Under the pieces are notes generated by a model. It ran no database searches. It had not been told where the DNA came from and was given only the letters and a program-made list of their open reading frames with translations. Below, in pieces: positions 1 through 8,076 of a stretch of 34,763 bases of DNA. Within the stretch, counting starts at the first letter, position 1, and each line of letters begins with the position of its first letter. The position numbers and the translations under genes are program-made. Origin of the DNA: Gloeobacterales cyanobacterium ES-bin-313 (GTDB lineage: Bacteria > Cyanobacteriota > Cyanobacteriia > Gloeobacterales > Gloeobacteraceae); the NCBI GenBank assembly GCA_014379585.1, contig JACMLN010000011.1:1-34763 (forward strand), written 5' to 3'.

Positions 1-740
1 AGCAAAGTGGGCGTTGCTTCGCCTAGCCAGATGCGCAGAATATTCGGCACAGGCAGATCCATATCGCCTGCTCCGAGGCCAACTTTGCCAACGGCAAGGG
101 CAGGCATTGCACCGAAACTTTCTGCCAGGGCACAGACAATCGCTGCACCCGTCGGCGTGACCAGTTCTCGATGCATATTGTTGCTATAGACAGGAACGTT
201 TCGGGATTCCCAAAGTTTGACAACTGCTGGGGTTGGCACAGGCATGAGTCCATGGGCGGCCTTCACCAAACCACCACCGATGGGCAGTGCCGAACAGACA
301 AGATGTTGAATATTCAGATAGTCCAGACCCAAGCTGGTGCCAACAATATCGACGAGGGCATCGGTGGCACCGACTTCATGAAAGTGGACTGCTTCCGGGG
401 TTGTGCCATGAACCGCCCCTTCTGCCTCAGCGAGAACCTGGAAAACTTTGAGACTCCACTGTTCTGCCCGTTCTGGGAGTTTCGCCCCAAGGATCATCTG
501 CTGGATTTCGGGGAGATGGCGGTGGAGATGATGACGACCAGCCACCAGATCTACCCGTGCTTTGGTGGCAGCAATTCCATTTTTGAGCACACGCTCGAAG
601 TGGAGATGGTATTCATCGCTCATCCCAAGCTTCGCCAACATTTCGACCAAATATTCACTGGGAACGCCAGCATCGACGAGGGCACCCAAACACATATCTC
701 CGGCAATCCCCGATGGGCAATCAAAATAGGCTATCTTCAT
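1..740 (-). CDS. larC: LarC-type nickel-pincer cofactor biosynthesis protein (C-terminus cut by window edge)
   Basis: An open minus-strand frame runs from an ATG at 740 to the window edge without a stop, giving 246 residues. The N-terminus reads [20 protein letters not shown], and the middle contains [17 protein letters not shown]; both are hallmarks of LarC (DUF111). LarC inserts nickel into the pyridinium-derived pincer cofactor used by lactate racemase and related enzymes. The protein is normally about 400 residues, so the C-terminal part lies outside the window. A 214-codon frame on the opposite strand of the same stretch is a shadow. No lactate racemase or LarB/LarE gene is visible here, so the client enzyme is unknown. 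The family call is confident; its role in this organism is inferred. Confidence 0.9.
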   Translation of the reverse strand, partial: MKIAYFDCPSGIAGDMCLGALVDAGVPSEYLVEMLAKLGMSDEYHLHFERVLKNGIAATKARVDLVAGRHHLHRHLPEIQQMILGAKLPERAEQWSLKVFQVLAEAEGAVHGTTPEAVHFHEVGATDALVDIVGTSLGLDYLNIQHLVCSALPIGGGLVKAAHGLMPVPTPAVVKLWESRNVPVYSNNMHRELVTPTGAAIVCALAESFGAMPALAVGKVGLGAGDMDLPVPNILRIWLGEATPTL

Positions 741-794
741 CCCAAAGTTTCCCGAACGGACTGTTGCCAGTCTAGGTCTTTCCAAAAATGCGCA

Positions 795-821
795 CAAAAA
801 AAGCGGGCTTGGTAGCCCGCC
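795..821 (-). terminator. Rho-independent terminator after the DUF1257 gene
   Basis: Read on the minus strand, a perfect 7-bp GC-rich stem (GCGGGCT / AGCCCGC) with a 4-base loop is followed by seven T residues. It lies 17 bases beyond the DUF1257 stop codon and ends that transcription unit before larC. Confidence 0.9.
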
Positions 822-837
822 TCAAGAACGCAGCAGC

Positions 838-1215
838 TTAGCGTGCGATGGTCACACGGTAGGAGCCATCGGCACCAACAGTTTGGGTGACGACGTTGTG
901 GCCAGTGCGCTTGACTTCGGCCAAGGTCTTGTTGATGGCGTACTTTTGGTTGATCGAGTTGATCAGTTCAGTCTGGTTGTGCTTTTTGGCAACGCCCCAG
1001 AGGTCAGCGATCAAGTCGAAGGAACCATCCGCATTGCGGGACCAGCCCAAATCGTATTCGCCATCAAGTGTTGCAACGATGTCTGCACGAACCCGTTGGC
1101 CGTTGTAGCCACGGACATCAGCGATGGTCTTGACGGAGATGCCAAGGTCGCGCAGAGAAGACTTGAGGATTTCGGAATCGGTGATCTTGGTGCGGAGAGT
1201 GCTGAAGTGAGACAT
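838..1215 (-). CDS. DUF1257 (Ycf35-like) protein
   Basis: This 125-residue protein starts MSHFSTLRTKITD and contains DLGWSRNADGSFDLIADLWG, both typical of the DUF1257 family, which is conserved in cyanobacteria and encoded as ycf35 in some plastids. Its biochemical function is not established. The ATG at 1215 is preceded by AGGAG at good spacing. It follows the AAA+ ATPase on the same strand after a 93-base gap and ends at a strong terminator, so the two are probably at least partly co-transcribed. Its length is normal and there is no sign of damage. Confidence 0.92.
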   Translation of the reverse strand: MSHFSTLRTKITDSEILKSSLRDLGISVKTIADVRGYNGQRVRADIVATLDGEYDLGWSRNADGSFDLIADLWGVAKKHNQTELINSINQKYAINKTLAEVKRTGHNVVTQTVGADGSYRVTIAR

Positions 1216-1242
1216 GGTGAACTCCTGAAAGAAATTGAGTGA

Positions 1243-1273
1243 ACGTGGAATTATGTTTGCGTGGACGTGGAAT
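1243..1273. repeat. Two direct copies of ACGTGGAAT upstream of the DUF1257 gene
   Basis: The 9-mer ACGTGGAAT occurs at 1243-1251 and 1265-1273, 22 bases apart (about two helical turns), in the 93-base gap before the DUF1257 start. This could be a regulator site or chance; no known consensus is matched. Confidence 0.3.
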
Positions 1274-1308
1274 AGATCATCTGAAGAAGGAATGACTTCT
1301 TAGATGGC

Positions 1309-2820
1309 TTAGAACTCCATGCGCTGATATTCAGCGAGCATGGTTGCAGCTGGCCGCGCTCGATGTCTGGCCCACTCTCGTAGAGCAGTGACCTGCTCCG
1401 TGAGTGTTCGAGACAATGGCATAGTCGCCTTTAGGGCAGCCAGAATGTCAAACTGCGTGAACTCCCGCCCTTGAGCAAAGGCGTCGTACATCGCAGCTAC
1501 CAGCCCCTGCTCGATCTCCGCTCCCGAATACCCTTCACAGGTATGGGAGAGTTGATCGATATCGAAGCGGGCAATATCTTCGCGGCGCTTGCCGAGGTGG
1601 ATGCGGAAAATTTCTTTCCGCTCCTCAAAGTTCGGCAGATCCACAAAGAAAATTTCGTCGAAGCGGCCCTTACGCAGGAACTCGCTCGGCAGACGCTCCA
1701 CCCGGTTGGCCGTCGCCATCACAAACACCGGGGAAGATTTTTCCTGCATCCAAGTGAGGAAGCTGCCAAAGATGCGCGAGGAGGTGCCACCATCTGAGTC
1801 ACCAGACCCGCCAGCACCGCCAAAGGCTTTGTCCACTTCGTCAATAAACAGGATAGCTGGAGAAATAGATTCAGCAACTTTTAGGGCATTGCGCAGATTC
1901 GCTTCCGAGCGACCCACCATGGAGCCGTCGTACACTCGACCCATGTCGAGGCGCAGAAGAGGCAAACCCCAAAGCCGTGCTGTCGTCTTGGCGATCAAAG
2001 ATTTGCCACATCCTGGAACGCCGAGAATTAACATGCCCTTCGGCTGGGGCAAACCGTACTGTCTCGCCCTTTCGGTAAATGCGTCCGCCCGTTGACCGAG
2101 CCAGCGCTTTAGTTCCGTCAGCCCACCGACAGCATCGATCGTCTCATCGACTTCCAAATACTCAAGGATGCCGTTGCGCTTGATAATCTGCTTCTTCTCG
2201 GAGAGCACGATATCCACCTCAGCTTCGGTGAGATGACCAGAAACCACCTCAGCCTTGCGGTAGACTTTGTCCGCCTCATCACGGGTCAAGCCCAGCGTTG
2301 CTTTTACGAGTTTTTCGCGGCCTTCAGTGCTCAAGCGACGCGTACGGCTCGCACTGGTCTTGAGATGACCATTTAAAACTTCGTCCAACTCGGCCATGTT
2401 GGGAAGCGGGAATTCCAAGACTGCAGCATCTTTTTCAAGCTCAACTGGAATGCGTTGCACTGGGGACATCAACACAAACGCTTTGCTCATGCCCTTGAAG
2501 CTCGCAATAGCATCCCGCAACCACCGCATCACCGAAGCAGATTCGATAAAGGGATGCAGATCCTTAAAAACAAAGATCCCAGGCTCTCGCTGACGCACGA
2601 CCCATTCAATCGCTGCTTCGGGAGAAACCGTATTGTGCTGAGTGACAGTACGAGGCCGCCCATACTCGATGATGCCGTGGGTGACAGTCCACAAAAAGAG
2701 CTTGCGTGCAGGTTTTAACTGAGAAATCGCAGCAATCGCTTGCTCTGCACGTTCCTCCTCAGGAGTGACCAGGTAGATGAGCGGGTAGTGGGCCTGAAGA
2801 AGCACTTCGAGTTCGCGCAT
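1309..2820 (-). CDS. AAA+ ATPase, Ycf46-like
   Basis: A protein of about 503 residues with one AAA+ module in its C-terminal half. Numbered from an upstream TTG (2826), the Walker A motif GVPGCGKS lies at about 269-276, Walker B ILFIDE at about 325-330, sensor-1 ATAN at about 371 and the arginine-finger region RKGRFD at about 385. The N-terminal domain (MRELEVLLQAHYPLIYLVTP) is characteristic of cyanobacterial/plastid Ycf46 proteins, linked in the literature to photosynthetic carbon regulation. I prefer the ATG at 2820 because GGTGA sits six bases upstream; the TTG adds two residues. It lies 25 bases downstream of the small ribbon-helix-helix gene on the same strand and upstream of DUF1257. 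The ATPase call is secure; the physiological role is only inferred. Confidence 0.93.
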   Translation of the reverse strand: MRELEVLLQAHYPLIYLVTPEEERAEQAIAAISQLKPARKLFLWTVTHGIIEYGRPRTVTQHNTVSPEAAIEWVVRQREPGIFVFKDLHPFIESASVMRWLRDAIASFKGMSKAFVLMSPVQRIPVELEKDAAVLEFPLPNMAELDEVLNGHLKTSASRTRRLSTEGREKLVKATLGLTRDEADKVYRKAEVVSGHLTEAEVDIVLSEKKQIIKRNGILEYLEVDETIDAVGGLTELKRWLGQRADAFTERARQYGLPQPKGMLILGVPGCGKSLIAKTTARLWGLPLLRLDMGRVYDGSMVGRSEANLRNALKVAESISPAILFIDEVDKAFGGAGGSGDSDGGTSSRIFGSFLTWMQEKSSPVFVMATANRVERLPSEFLRKGRFDEIFFVDLPNFEERKEIFRIHLGKRREDIARFDIDQLSHTCEGYSGAEIEQGLVAAMYDAFAQGREFTQFDILAALKATMPLSRTLTEQVTALREWARHRARPAATMLAEYQRMEF

Positions 2821-2845
2821 GACCAATCACCAGAGGGGTAAACAG

Positions 2846-3160
2846 TTAGCCGACCAAAGAAACCAGTTCCTGGGGGGCTGTTTCAACGAGCGGAGGATCG
2901 CTCAAGATGGCCTTCGTCCGGGGGAGCATCTCAAGGGAGTCAGTGCGCATCACCAACGAAGTCTTGCATTCGGGGCAAGCGTAAACGCGGTGGGCACGCC
3001 CATGGGCTGCTTCCACAGCTTCTGGGTGCTCCAACAAAAATTGCAGCGCCCGTTCTGCCAACGCAGACATCGGTTGCTCATCGACTGCCGCCTTGATCTT
3101 GAGCTGGCGATGCAGCTCGGGGGACAGGTACAGGGTGACTTTGTGCTTGCTATCTTCCAT
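2846..3160 (-). CDS. Small ribbon-helix-helix-like protein with one CxxC motif
   Basis: This 104-residue protein has an N-terminal ribbon-helix-helix pattern (KVTLYLSPELHRQLKIKAAV, then a predicted second helix ending ALQFLLEHP), as in MetJ/Arc DNA-binding folds. A later segment carries VYACPECKTSL, a single CPxC knuckle that would need a second pair of ligands, perhaps from a dimer partner, to bind zinc. It is the first gene of the unit leading into the Ycf46-like ATPase. I do not recognise a named family. A DNA-binding or antitoxin-like role is plausible from the fold, but no toxin partner is adjacent. Confidence 0.75.
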   Translation of the reverse strand: MEDSKHKVTLYLSPELHRQLKIKAAVDEQPMSALAERALQFLLEHPEAVEAAHGRAHRVYACPECKTSLVMRTDSLEMLPRTKAILSDPPLVETAPQELVSLVG

Positions 3161-3280
3161 AAATCTCTACTTGGTGTCTATCCCTGGTGGAAAGTCGTTC
3201 CACCCGTCGTTGCCGCCCATGGTACACAGCTCCAAACAGCATAGCTTCAACTAATTAACAATTCTTTACAATGGAATTGA

Positions 3281-3310
3281 GAATTCAAAATTCAAAATTC
3301 AAAATTCAAA
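3281..3310. repeat. Heptamer tandem repeat, four units of AATTCAA
   Basis: Four consecutive AATTCAA heptamers lie at 3282-3309. Such short tandemly repeated heptamers (STRR) are common in cyanobacterial intergenic DNA. A copy in the opposite orientation lies 300 bases downstream. Confidence 0.85.
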
Positions 3311-3442
3311 TCTGCATTCATCGTTTTTTCAGGAGCCACCAAAAGCAGAAATCAAACACAGAAAAACACCTCGATATCAGCCTTTGAAAATTTAAGGTGA
3401 AGATTGATTGCGCAGTTGCAAGCAAACATTTAAACTAAGCCT

Positions 3443-3613
3443 ATGCACCTAGCCACTCTCTCCGTCGTCACCCTGGCGAGCCTAGCAATTGTATCTGTGG
3501 GCAACAGCACTGTCCGCGCGGGCAAATCCTTTCCAAAAGCTTTCTTAGACTTGGTGACTCTAACGGTGATGACTGTTTTCTGGTTTGGCTTCTTCCACAT
3601 TTTGAATTCTTAA
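3443..3613 (+). CDS. Possible 56-residue small membrane protein
   Basis: ATG at 3443 opens a 57-codon frame whose product begins MHLATLSVVTLASLAIVSVG and has a second hydrophobic stretch (LDLVTLTVMTVFWFGFFHIL) after a short basic loop. This suggests a two-helix membrane protein or a signal peptide plus anchor. No convincing ribosome binding site precedes it, and its last codons and stop lie within the TTGAATT repeat tract, which lowers confidence. It is the only plus-strand candidate in the gap between the RHH gene and leuB. I recognise no family. Confidence 0.4.
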   Translation: MHLATLSVVTLASLAIVSVGNSTVRAGKSFPKAFLDLVTLTVMTVFWFGFFHILNS

Positions 3614-3650
3614 TTTTGAATTTTGAATTTTGAATTCAAAATTTTGAATC
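3598..3650. repeat. Heptamer repeat TTGAATT, inverted relative to the copy at 3281
   Basis: Three tandem TTGAATT units (3616-3636) and one more at 3602, followed by CAAAATTTTGAATC. This is the reverse complement of the AATTCAA tract at 3281-3310, so the two form an inverted pair around the small ORF and abut the end of leuB. Confidence 0.8.
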
Positions 3651-3652
3651 AT

Positions 3653-4729
3653 TTAGAGTGCCGCAAGAATTTGCTCACCCATCTGTTTGCAACCAATCAC
3701 TTGGGTTCCAGGAGCAGCGAGATCTCCCGTGCGGTAACCTAAATCCAGCACTTTGAGTACAGCTTGTTCGATCCGATCAGCGGTTTTGGGCTGGTTGATT
3801 CCGAAGCGCAGCAACATCGCACCAGAAAGAATCTGTGCAAGTGGATTGGCTTTGTCCTGTCCAGCAATGTCTGGAGCTGAACCGTGAACAGGTTCAAACA
3901 GTCCCGGTCCACTGCTACCCAGTGAAGCGGAGGGCAACATGCCAATGGAGCCAGTCAGCATGGCGGCTTCGTCGGAGAGAATATCGCCGAACAAGTTTCC
4001 TGTCACAATCGTGTCGAACTGTTTGGGCCAACGCACCAACTGCATGGCGCAGTTATCGACGTACATATGGCTGAGTTCCACGTCGGGATATTCGTTGGCG
4101 AGCTTTGTGATGCCCTCGCGCCACAGTTGCGAAACTTCTAAGACATTCGCCTTGTCCACAGAGCAAAGTTTGCCCCGGCGCTTGCGGGCAGATTCAAAGG
4201 CGACGCGACCGATGCGTTCGATCTCATCCTCGCCGTAGCTCATTGTATTCACGCCACGCCGCATCCCTTTTTTCTCAGGGAAAATACCCTTGGGCTGGCC
4301 GAAGTAAATGCCACCGGTGAGTTCGCGGACGACCAAAATATCGACACCCTCGATCACTTCGCGTTTCAGCGTCGAAGCGTCGATCAACTGCGGGAGAATC
4401 GTTGCCGGTCGCAAATTAGCAAACAGTCCAAGGGCACTGCGTAGACCTAGAAGTGCACGCTCAGGGCGCTTATCGGAGCTGAGAGTATCCCATTGATAAC
4501 CACCAACAGCCCCCAGGAAAACAGCATCACTTGATTGGCAGAGGTTGAGTGTTTCAGCAGGCAGTGGTTCTCCTGTCGCATCGATCGCTGCACCACCGAC
4601 GGGGGCTTCTGTAAACGCAAACGTCAAACCATCCAGTTTGCCAGCTGTTTCGAGGACAGCTACAGCCACAGCCATGATTTCAGGCCCAATGCCGTCCCCA
4701 GCGAGGACTGCAATCTTAAAATGTTCCAC
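3653..4729 (-). CDS. leuB: 3-isopropylmalate dehydrogenase
   Basis: A 358-residue enzyme of leucine biosynthesis that oxidises and decarboxylates 3-isopropylmalate using NAD+. Diagnostic motifs are [11 protein letters not shown] at the N-terminus, [26 protein letters not shown], the metal-site segment [18 protein letters not shown] and [12 protein letters not shown]. Length is normal and the catalytic Tyr, Lys and Asp residues appear present. The start is a GTG at 4729 with AGGGAG about seven bases upstream. hemJ lies immediately upstream on the same strand, 54 bases away; a metabolic link between the two is not obvious. Confidence 0.97.
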   Translation of the reverse strand: MEHFKIAVLAGDGIGPEIMAVAVAVLETAGKLDGLTFAFTEAPVGGAAIDATGEPLPAETLNLCQSSDAVFLGAVGGYQWDTLSSDKRPERALLGLRSALGLFANLRPATILPQLIDASTLKREVIEGVDILVVRELTGGIYFGQPKGIFPEKKGMRRGVNTMSYGEDEIERIGRVAFESARKRRGKLCSVDKANVLEVSQLWREGITKLANEYPDVELSHMYVDNCAMQLVRWPKQFDTIVTGNLFGDILSDEAAMLTGSIGMLPSASLGSSGPGLFEPVHGSAPDIAGQDKANPLAQILSGAMLLRFGINQPKTADRIEQAVLKVLDLGYRTGDLAAPGTQVIGCKQMGEQILAAL

Positions 4730-4783
4730 GAATTCTCCCTGCCCAATTCAGCCCACCTAGGCTACCATAGCCAACTGCAACAT

Positions 4784-5362
4784 TTACTCCTGGGTGGTTT
4801 GGGCGAGCTGCTTTTCCTTGTCCTTGCGGCGTTTTTTGGCGTAGAGCTGGATTGTGATGGCAAAGATGGCGATTAAGCCGACGATAATTGCTCCAGTCGT
4901 ATTCAAAGGAAGATCATTTTTAAAGACAGCAAGTAGGACGATAGTGATCAGTAACAAAGTCGGCGCTTCATTGAGGGCACGCAACTGCTTGCTTTTCCAG
5001 GTACAGGTTCCAGCTTCCAGTTGATTCATCAACCGCACACAGTAAAAATGGTAGCCAATCAACAGGAAGACCAGAGCCATTTTGATATTCAGCCAGCCCT
5101 CGCGCATATAGTCTGGCACCGTCGAGAGTAGCCCGATGGCCATGGCAACTGTCACAAGCATTCCGGGCAGGGTAATGATGCCGTAGAGGCGCTTTTCCAT
5201 GTAGACGTACTGGGTTTTCAGGATCTGCCGGGCGGGTTCTGGCTGCTCGTCGGCTTCAACGTGATAGATAAACAACCGCACCAGATAAAAAAGTCCCGAA
5301 AACCAAACCACCACACCGACGATGTGAAAGGCTTTGAACCAAAAGTAGGCTTGAGATTCCAT
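4784..5362 (-). CDS. hemJ: Protoporphyrinogen IX oxidase HemJ (UPF0093/CopD-like)
   Basis: A four-to-five-helix membrane protein of about 192 residues with the HemJ signature AYFWFKAFHIVGVVVWFSG, GLFYLVRLFIYHVEA and YMEKRLYGIITLPGM. HemJ oxidises protoporphyrinogen IX in haem and chlorophyll synthesis in most cyanobacteria that lack HemG/HemY. The conserved histidine in KAFHIVG and lysine in MEKRLY, thought to matter for haem binding and activity, are present. I place the start at the ATG at 5362, matching the usual family start; in-frame ATG (5374) and GTG (5389) lie just upstream and no ribosome binding site decides between them. Confidence 0.93.
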   Translation of the reverse strand: MESQAYFWFKAFHIVGVVVWFSGLFYLVRLFIYHVEADEQPEPARQILKTQYVYMEKRLYGIITLPGMLVTVAMAIGLLSTVPDYMREGWLNIKMALVFLLIGYHFYCVRLMNQLEAGTCTWKSKQLRALNEAPTLLLITIVLLAVFKNDLPLNTTGAIIVGLIAIFAITIQLYAKKRRKDKEKQLAQTTQE

Positions 5363-5592
5363 GAAGGCAATCATGCACTGCGAAACCACGATAGCCCAGT
5401 ATTCGTCATCAGTAACAAAGGAGAAAGCCCTGAGACTTTAGATTGAGACTGATCACCTTCGATGCGCGTCCATCTCGGATGAATCGAACAAACCGGGGTA
5501 ACATCCCACAGTACACTGCGCACCTAGGATGCCCTACCACTTGTCAGTAAATTTTCTTTCTGCCAAGAGGCTCGATAATTGCTGTCTCAGGT

Positions 5593-5797
5593 TTAGAGAC
5601 CCACAGCTTCTCCTCCGACTTTTGCGAAGTAGTCTTGAGAATCCATGATGCAAATATCGACGCTTGATTCCAAGGCTTTGCGGGCATAGCAAGGCTTTGC
5701 GGGCATAGCAAGTCGCGTAGTAAGGCCGCTCAGGAATTTGGCGGCGAAAGCCATCGATCAAGTCCTGATAGTAGCTATCGGAGGCTTCACCGCTCAA
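5593..5797 (-). pseudogene. Small hypothetical gene broken by a 19-bp tandem duplication
   Basis: A minus-strand frame reads SYYQDLIDGFRRQIPERPYY then ATCYARKAL, after which a perfect 19-bp tandem duplication (5674-5692 and 5693-5711) shifts the frame; the shifted frame runs to about 5534 with low-complexity sequence. Removing one copy restores KALESSVDICIMDSQDYFAK followed by VGGEAVGL and a stop at 5593-5595, a sensible small protein end of about 60 residues in total. The only in-frame start I see is a TTG at 5797, just inside a strong hairpin. I do not recognise the family. It is either a recent pseudogene, a phase-variable gene or a sequencing/assembly error. Confidence 0.6.
5674..5711. 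repeat. Perfect 19-bp tandem duplication
   Basis: The unit GGCTTTGCGGGCATAGCAA occurs twice back to back, at 5674-5692 and 5693-5711. Because 19 is not a multiple of three it frameshifts the small gene it lies in. Confidence 0.97.
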
Positions 5798-5800
5798 GTG

Positions 5801-5835
5801 CGAAACTCGTCGCTTTTACTAAGCAGCGAGTTTCG
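5801..5835. promoter_or_regulatory. Imperfect hairpin between divergent genes
   Basis: Arms CGAAACTCGTCGCT (5801-5814) and AGCAGCGAGTTTCG (5822-5835) pair at 12 of 14 positions around a 7-base loop. AGTG/CACT further out may extend the stem. It sits between the start of the broken minus-strand gene and the start of the plus-strand serine hydrolase. It could be an operator, an mRNA leader hairpin or a repeat remnant. Confidence 0.5.
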
Positions 5836-5898
5836 TCGTCACTCCTTACTGTGACTCTGTTTGTTCTTCCTACTACAATGGGGCGACTTATCGCCAAA

Positions 5899-7017
5899 AT
5901 GTCTACCATGCGCTTTCGGATTTCCCGCCTCCAAGTCTTGGGTTTACTGCTGATTTTGCTTTTCTGCAATGCCCTACCTGTAAGCAGCCAAACGCTCCCT
6001 GCCAAGATCGATAAAATCATGCAGAAGTATCACGATCTTCAGCAATTTGATGGCATTGTTCTAGTCGCACAAAAAGGTAAGATTCTCTACAAAAAAGCTT
6101 TTGGCATAGCTGACCGCGAATGGAATATCCCAATTACGACCAGCACTAAATTTAAAATTGCCTCGATTACGAAGCAATTTACAGCACTGCTGATCATGCA
6201 ACTTGTTGAGCAAGGAAAACTCAAATTAGAAGGCACGATCTCTGATTATCTGCCAGATTACCGCACAGACACAGGGAGTAAAATTACCCTCAAACAGCTT
6301 TTGACCCATACTTCTGGATTGCCCAACCTCGACGAGGATGCGGGTTTCTATCAGAGTCACGAGGCACAACTCGCTAGTCCTTCCTACGTAGTGAAAACTT
6401 TTTGTAGTGGCGACTTGATAAGCATACCGGGTCAGAAGTTCAACTACAATAATTCGGACTATATCATTCTTGGGGCAATTCTTGAAAAAGTAACAGGCAA
6501 GTCTTACGAACAGTTACTTCAAAGCGAAATCCTGCAGCCGCTCAAGATGACTTCCTCGGGACTGATCCATGAGGAAACAGTCTTAGGTAAACTTGCTCGC
6601 GGCTACGTCTACAGCAATTCCCTCTACACCAATGAACCCTACTTTCGCATCCAGAACTTCTACGCTGCTGGAGCAATGTACTCGACTATCGACGATCTAT
6701 ATACCTGGGATCGTGCCCTTGACACCAATCGCCTTTTGAGCAAATCTGCGACGACGATCATGTTTACTCCTACCAAAGCGCTGGGCTACGTTGCCCTTGG
6801 CAGTTGGGTCTATACGCTGAAGTTTGCGGGTGGAGCAACACCGTTATTTATCGAACGTCAGGGCAGTATCGGTGCTTTTCACAGTCTCAATTTGCGCGCA
6901 CCTGAACAAGACATCGATTTAATCTTGCTCAGTAATCTTGACAGTTCAGATCTATTTACGATCTACGCCAAAAAAGGACTGCCCTACGAACTCCTTCAAG
7001 CCATCTTTGAACCTTAG
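5899..7017 (+). CDS. Secreted serine hydrolase, class C beta-lactamase / esterase fold
   Basis: About 372 residues from the ATG at 5899, with a signal peptide (RFRISRLQVLGLLLILLFCN, likely cleaved after VSS). The active-site triad of the beta-lactamase/PBP4*-like family is visible: SxxK as SITK at about 89-92, YxN as YNN at about 183-185, and HTSGLPNL after the helix. Such proteins are often peptidases, esterases or D-amino-acid hydrolases rather than true beta-lactamases, and the substrate cannot be inferred. In-frame starts at 5851 (GTG), 5878 and 5908 are possible; none has a clear ribosome binding site, and 5899 gives the most typical signal peptide. It is the only plus-strand gene in the left third, and a small inverted-repeat element begins at its stop codon. 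Confidence 0.88.
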   Translation: MSTMRFRISRLQVLGLLLILLFCNALPVSSQTLPAKIDKIMQKYHDLQQFDGIVLVAQKGKILYKKAFGIADREWNIPITTSTKFKIASITKQFTALLIMQLVEQGKLKLEGTISDYLPDYRTDTGSKITLKQLLTHTSGLPNLDEDAGFYQSHEAQLASPSYVVKTFCSGDLISIPGQKFNYNNSDYIILGAILEKVTGKSYEQLLQSEILQPLKMTSSGLIHEETVLGKLARGYVYSNSLYTNEPYFRIQNFYAAGAMYSTIDDLYTWDRALDTNRLLSKSATTIMFTPTKALGYVALGSWVYTLKFAGGATPLFIERQGSIGAFHSLNLRAPEQDIDLILLSNLDSSDLFTIYAKKGLPYELLQAIFEP

Positions 7018-7164
7018 AGCTGATTCGTAAAGCTGGGTTTGGATACCACAGAAGCAAGTCTCAGCAAGCCTTTCAGCATCAAACGCGTATTTTATACAAC
7101 TAACGCTGAGATCGGCTCCGGGCAGGGTTCCTGGCCACTAGCTGGGAACTTTACGAATTAGCTC
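7017..7164. repeat. 148-bp segment bounded by 16-bp inverted repeats
   Basis: GAGCTGATTCGTAAAG (7017-7032) and CTTTACGAATTAGCTC (7149-7164) are inverted repeats with one mismatch. TTA flanks both sides (a possible 3-bp target duplication), and the left end overlaps the serine hydrolase stop codon. The interior has no ORF. It fits a small non-autonomous element (MITE-like) or a long-range RNA stem; no second copy occurs in the window. Confidence 0.45.
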
Positions 7165-7227
7165 TTAGGCGCAAATATCATTGGTGCAATTGGATCGACC
7201 GAATCACAGGAATTTTCTCAAGTTGCT

Positions 7228-7258
7228 GGGTGTAGATAAATATTTTGAACCTACACCC
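7228..7258. other. Hairpin between convergent genes
   Basis: GGGTGTAG (7228-7235) and CTACACCC (7251-7258) form a perfect 8-bp stem with a 15-base AT-rich loop, 45 bases past the end of the long minus-strand operon. No T-run follows, so it is at best a weak terminator or 3'-end stabilising stem for the operon. Confidence 0.4.
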
Positions 7259-7302
7259 ATGTACAAGGCCACAAGGCAAGCCCTGTAAGAAGTCCCCTCG
7301 CA

Positions 7303-8076
7303 TTAGCTGATTCTTTGACGTTCCTTGAGGAACTGTAGGAGATCTTTACGCATTTGATAGTAATCGGGATGATTGGCAATTTCTAGGGTATTGCGTGGTT
7401 TAGGAAGAGTATTTTTGATAATCGAGTGAATTGTTGAGGCTGGGCCAGGTGTCAGCTTAATAATTCTGTCACTGAGTAGGAGGGCTTCATCGATGTCGTG
7501 GGTAATCATGACAACGGTGATGCCGAGTTCCGCGCAAAGCTGCATCAAGGCTTCCTGCAACTGGTAGCGGTTTGCAGCATCGAGGGCGGAGAAAGGTTCA
7601 TCTAACAAAAGGACTTTCGGACGAATCGCAAGTGCTCTGGCAAGACCAACCCGCTGTCGCATCCCCCCTGAAAGTTGGGCGGGGCGCTTAGTTGCGGCAT
7701 CGCTCAGTTCAACGACCTCAATGATCCGATCAATAATTGCAGCGCGGTCTGTTGGTGTCGCATCAACGCAGACACGATCGACGGCTAAGGCAATATTTTC
7801 GCGGACATTGAGCCAGGGCAATAGGCAATGATCTTGAAAGACGACCATACGCTCTGGCCCTGGACGGGTGACTGGGATGCCTTGGTAATAGACTTGACCT
7901 GAACTCGCCATTTCAAGACCTGCCAGCAAACTGAGTAGGGTGGATTTTCCGCAGCCCGAATGACCGACAAGTACAACAAATTCCCCAGCGTGAATCTCAA
8001 GATCAATATTGCTTAGAACACAGCTTGAAGCTGTAAACCGCTTTTCGACATGGCGAAATTCGAGCAGAGCAGTCAT
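7303..8076 (-). CDS. ABC transporter ATP-binding protein, Nrt/Cmp/Ssu type
   Basis: A 257-residue ATPase with Walker A GHSGCGKSTLL, Q-loop QDHCLLPWLNVRENIAL, signature LSGGMRQRVGLARAL, Walker B KVLLLDEPFSALD and switch segment VMITHDIDEALLLSDRI. The LLPWL and DEALLLSDRI wording resembles the NrtD/CmpD group that powers import of nitrate, cyanate or bicarbonate. It lacks the NrtC-type C-terminal regulatory domain. The start overlaps the permease stop by one base (TAATG), so translation is coupled. It is the last gene of the operon that begins with the enediyne cassette. The substrate is not determined by the sequence. Confidence 0.93.
   Translation of the reverse strand: MTALLEFRHVEKRFTASSCVLSNIDLEIHAGEFVVLVGHSGCGKSTLLSLLAGLEMASSGQVYYQGIPVTRPGPERMVVFQDHCLLPWLNVRENIALAVDRVCVDATPTDRAAIIDRIIEVVELSDAATKRPAQLSGGMRQRVGLARALAIRPKVLLLDEPFSALDAANRYQLQEALMQLCAELGITVVMITHDIDEALLLSDRIIKLTPGPASTIHSIIKNTLPKPRNTLEIANHPDYYQMRKDLLQFLKERQRIS

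Noticed and set aside
171-815. 214-codon plus-strand frame at the left end
   Set aside because: It lies opposite a clear larC coding frame and has no recognisable protein pattern or ribosome binding site.
3281-3650. Possible CRISPR array from the heptamer tracts
   Set aside because: The units are contiguous 7-mers without spacers, and no cas genes are present.
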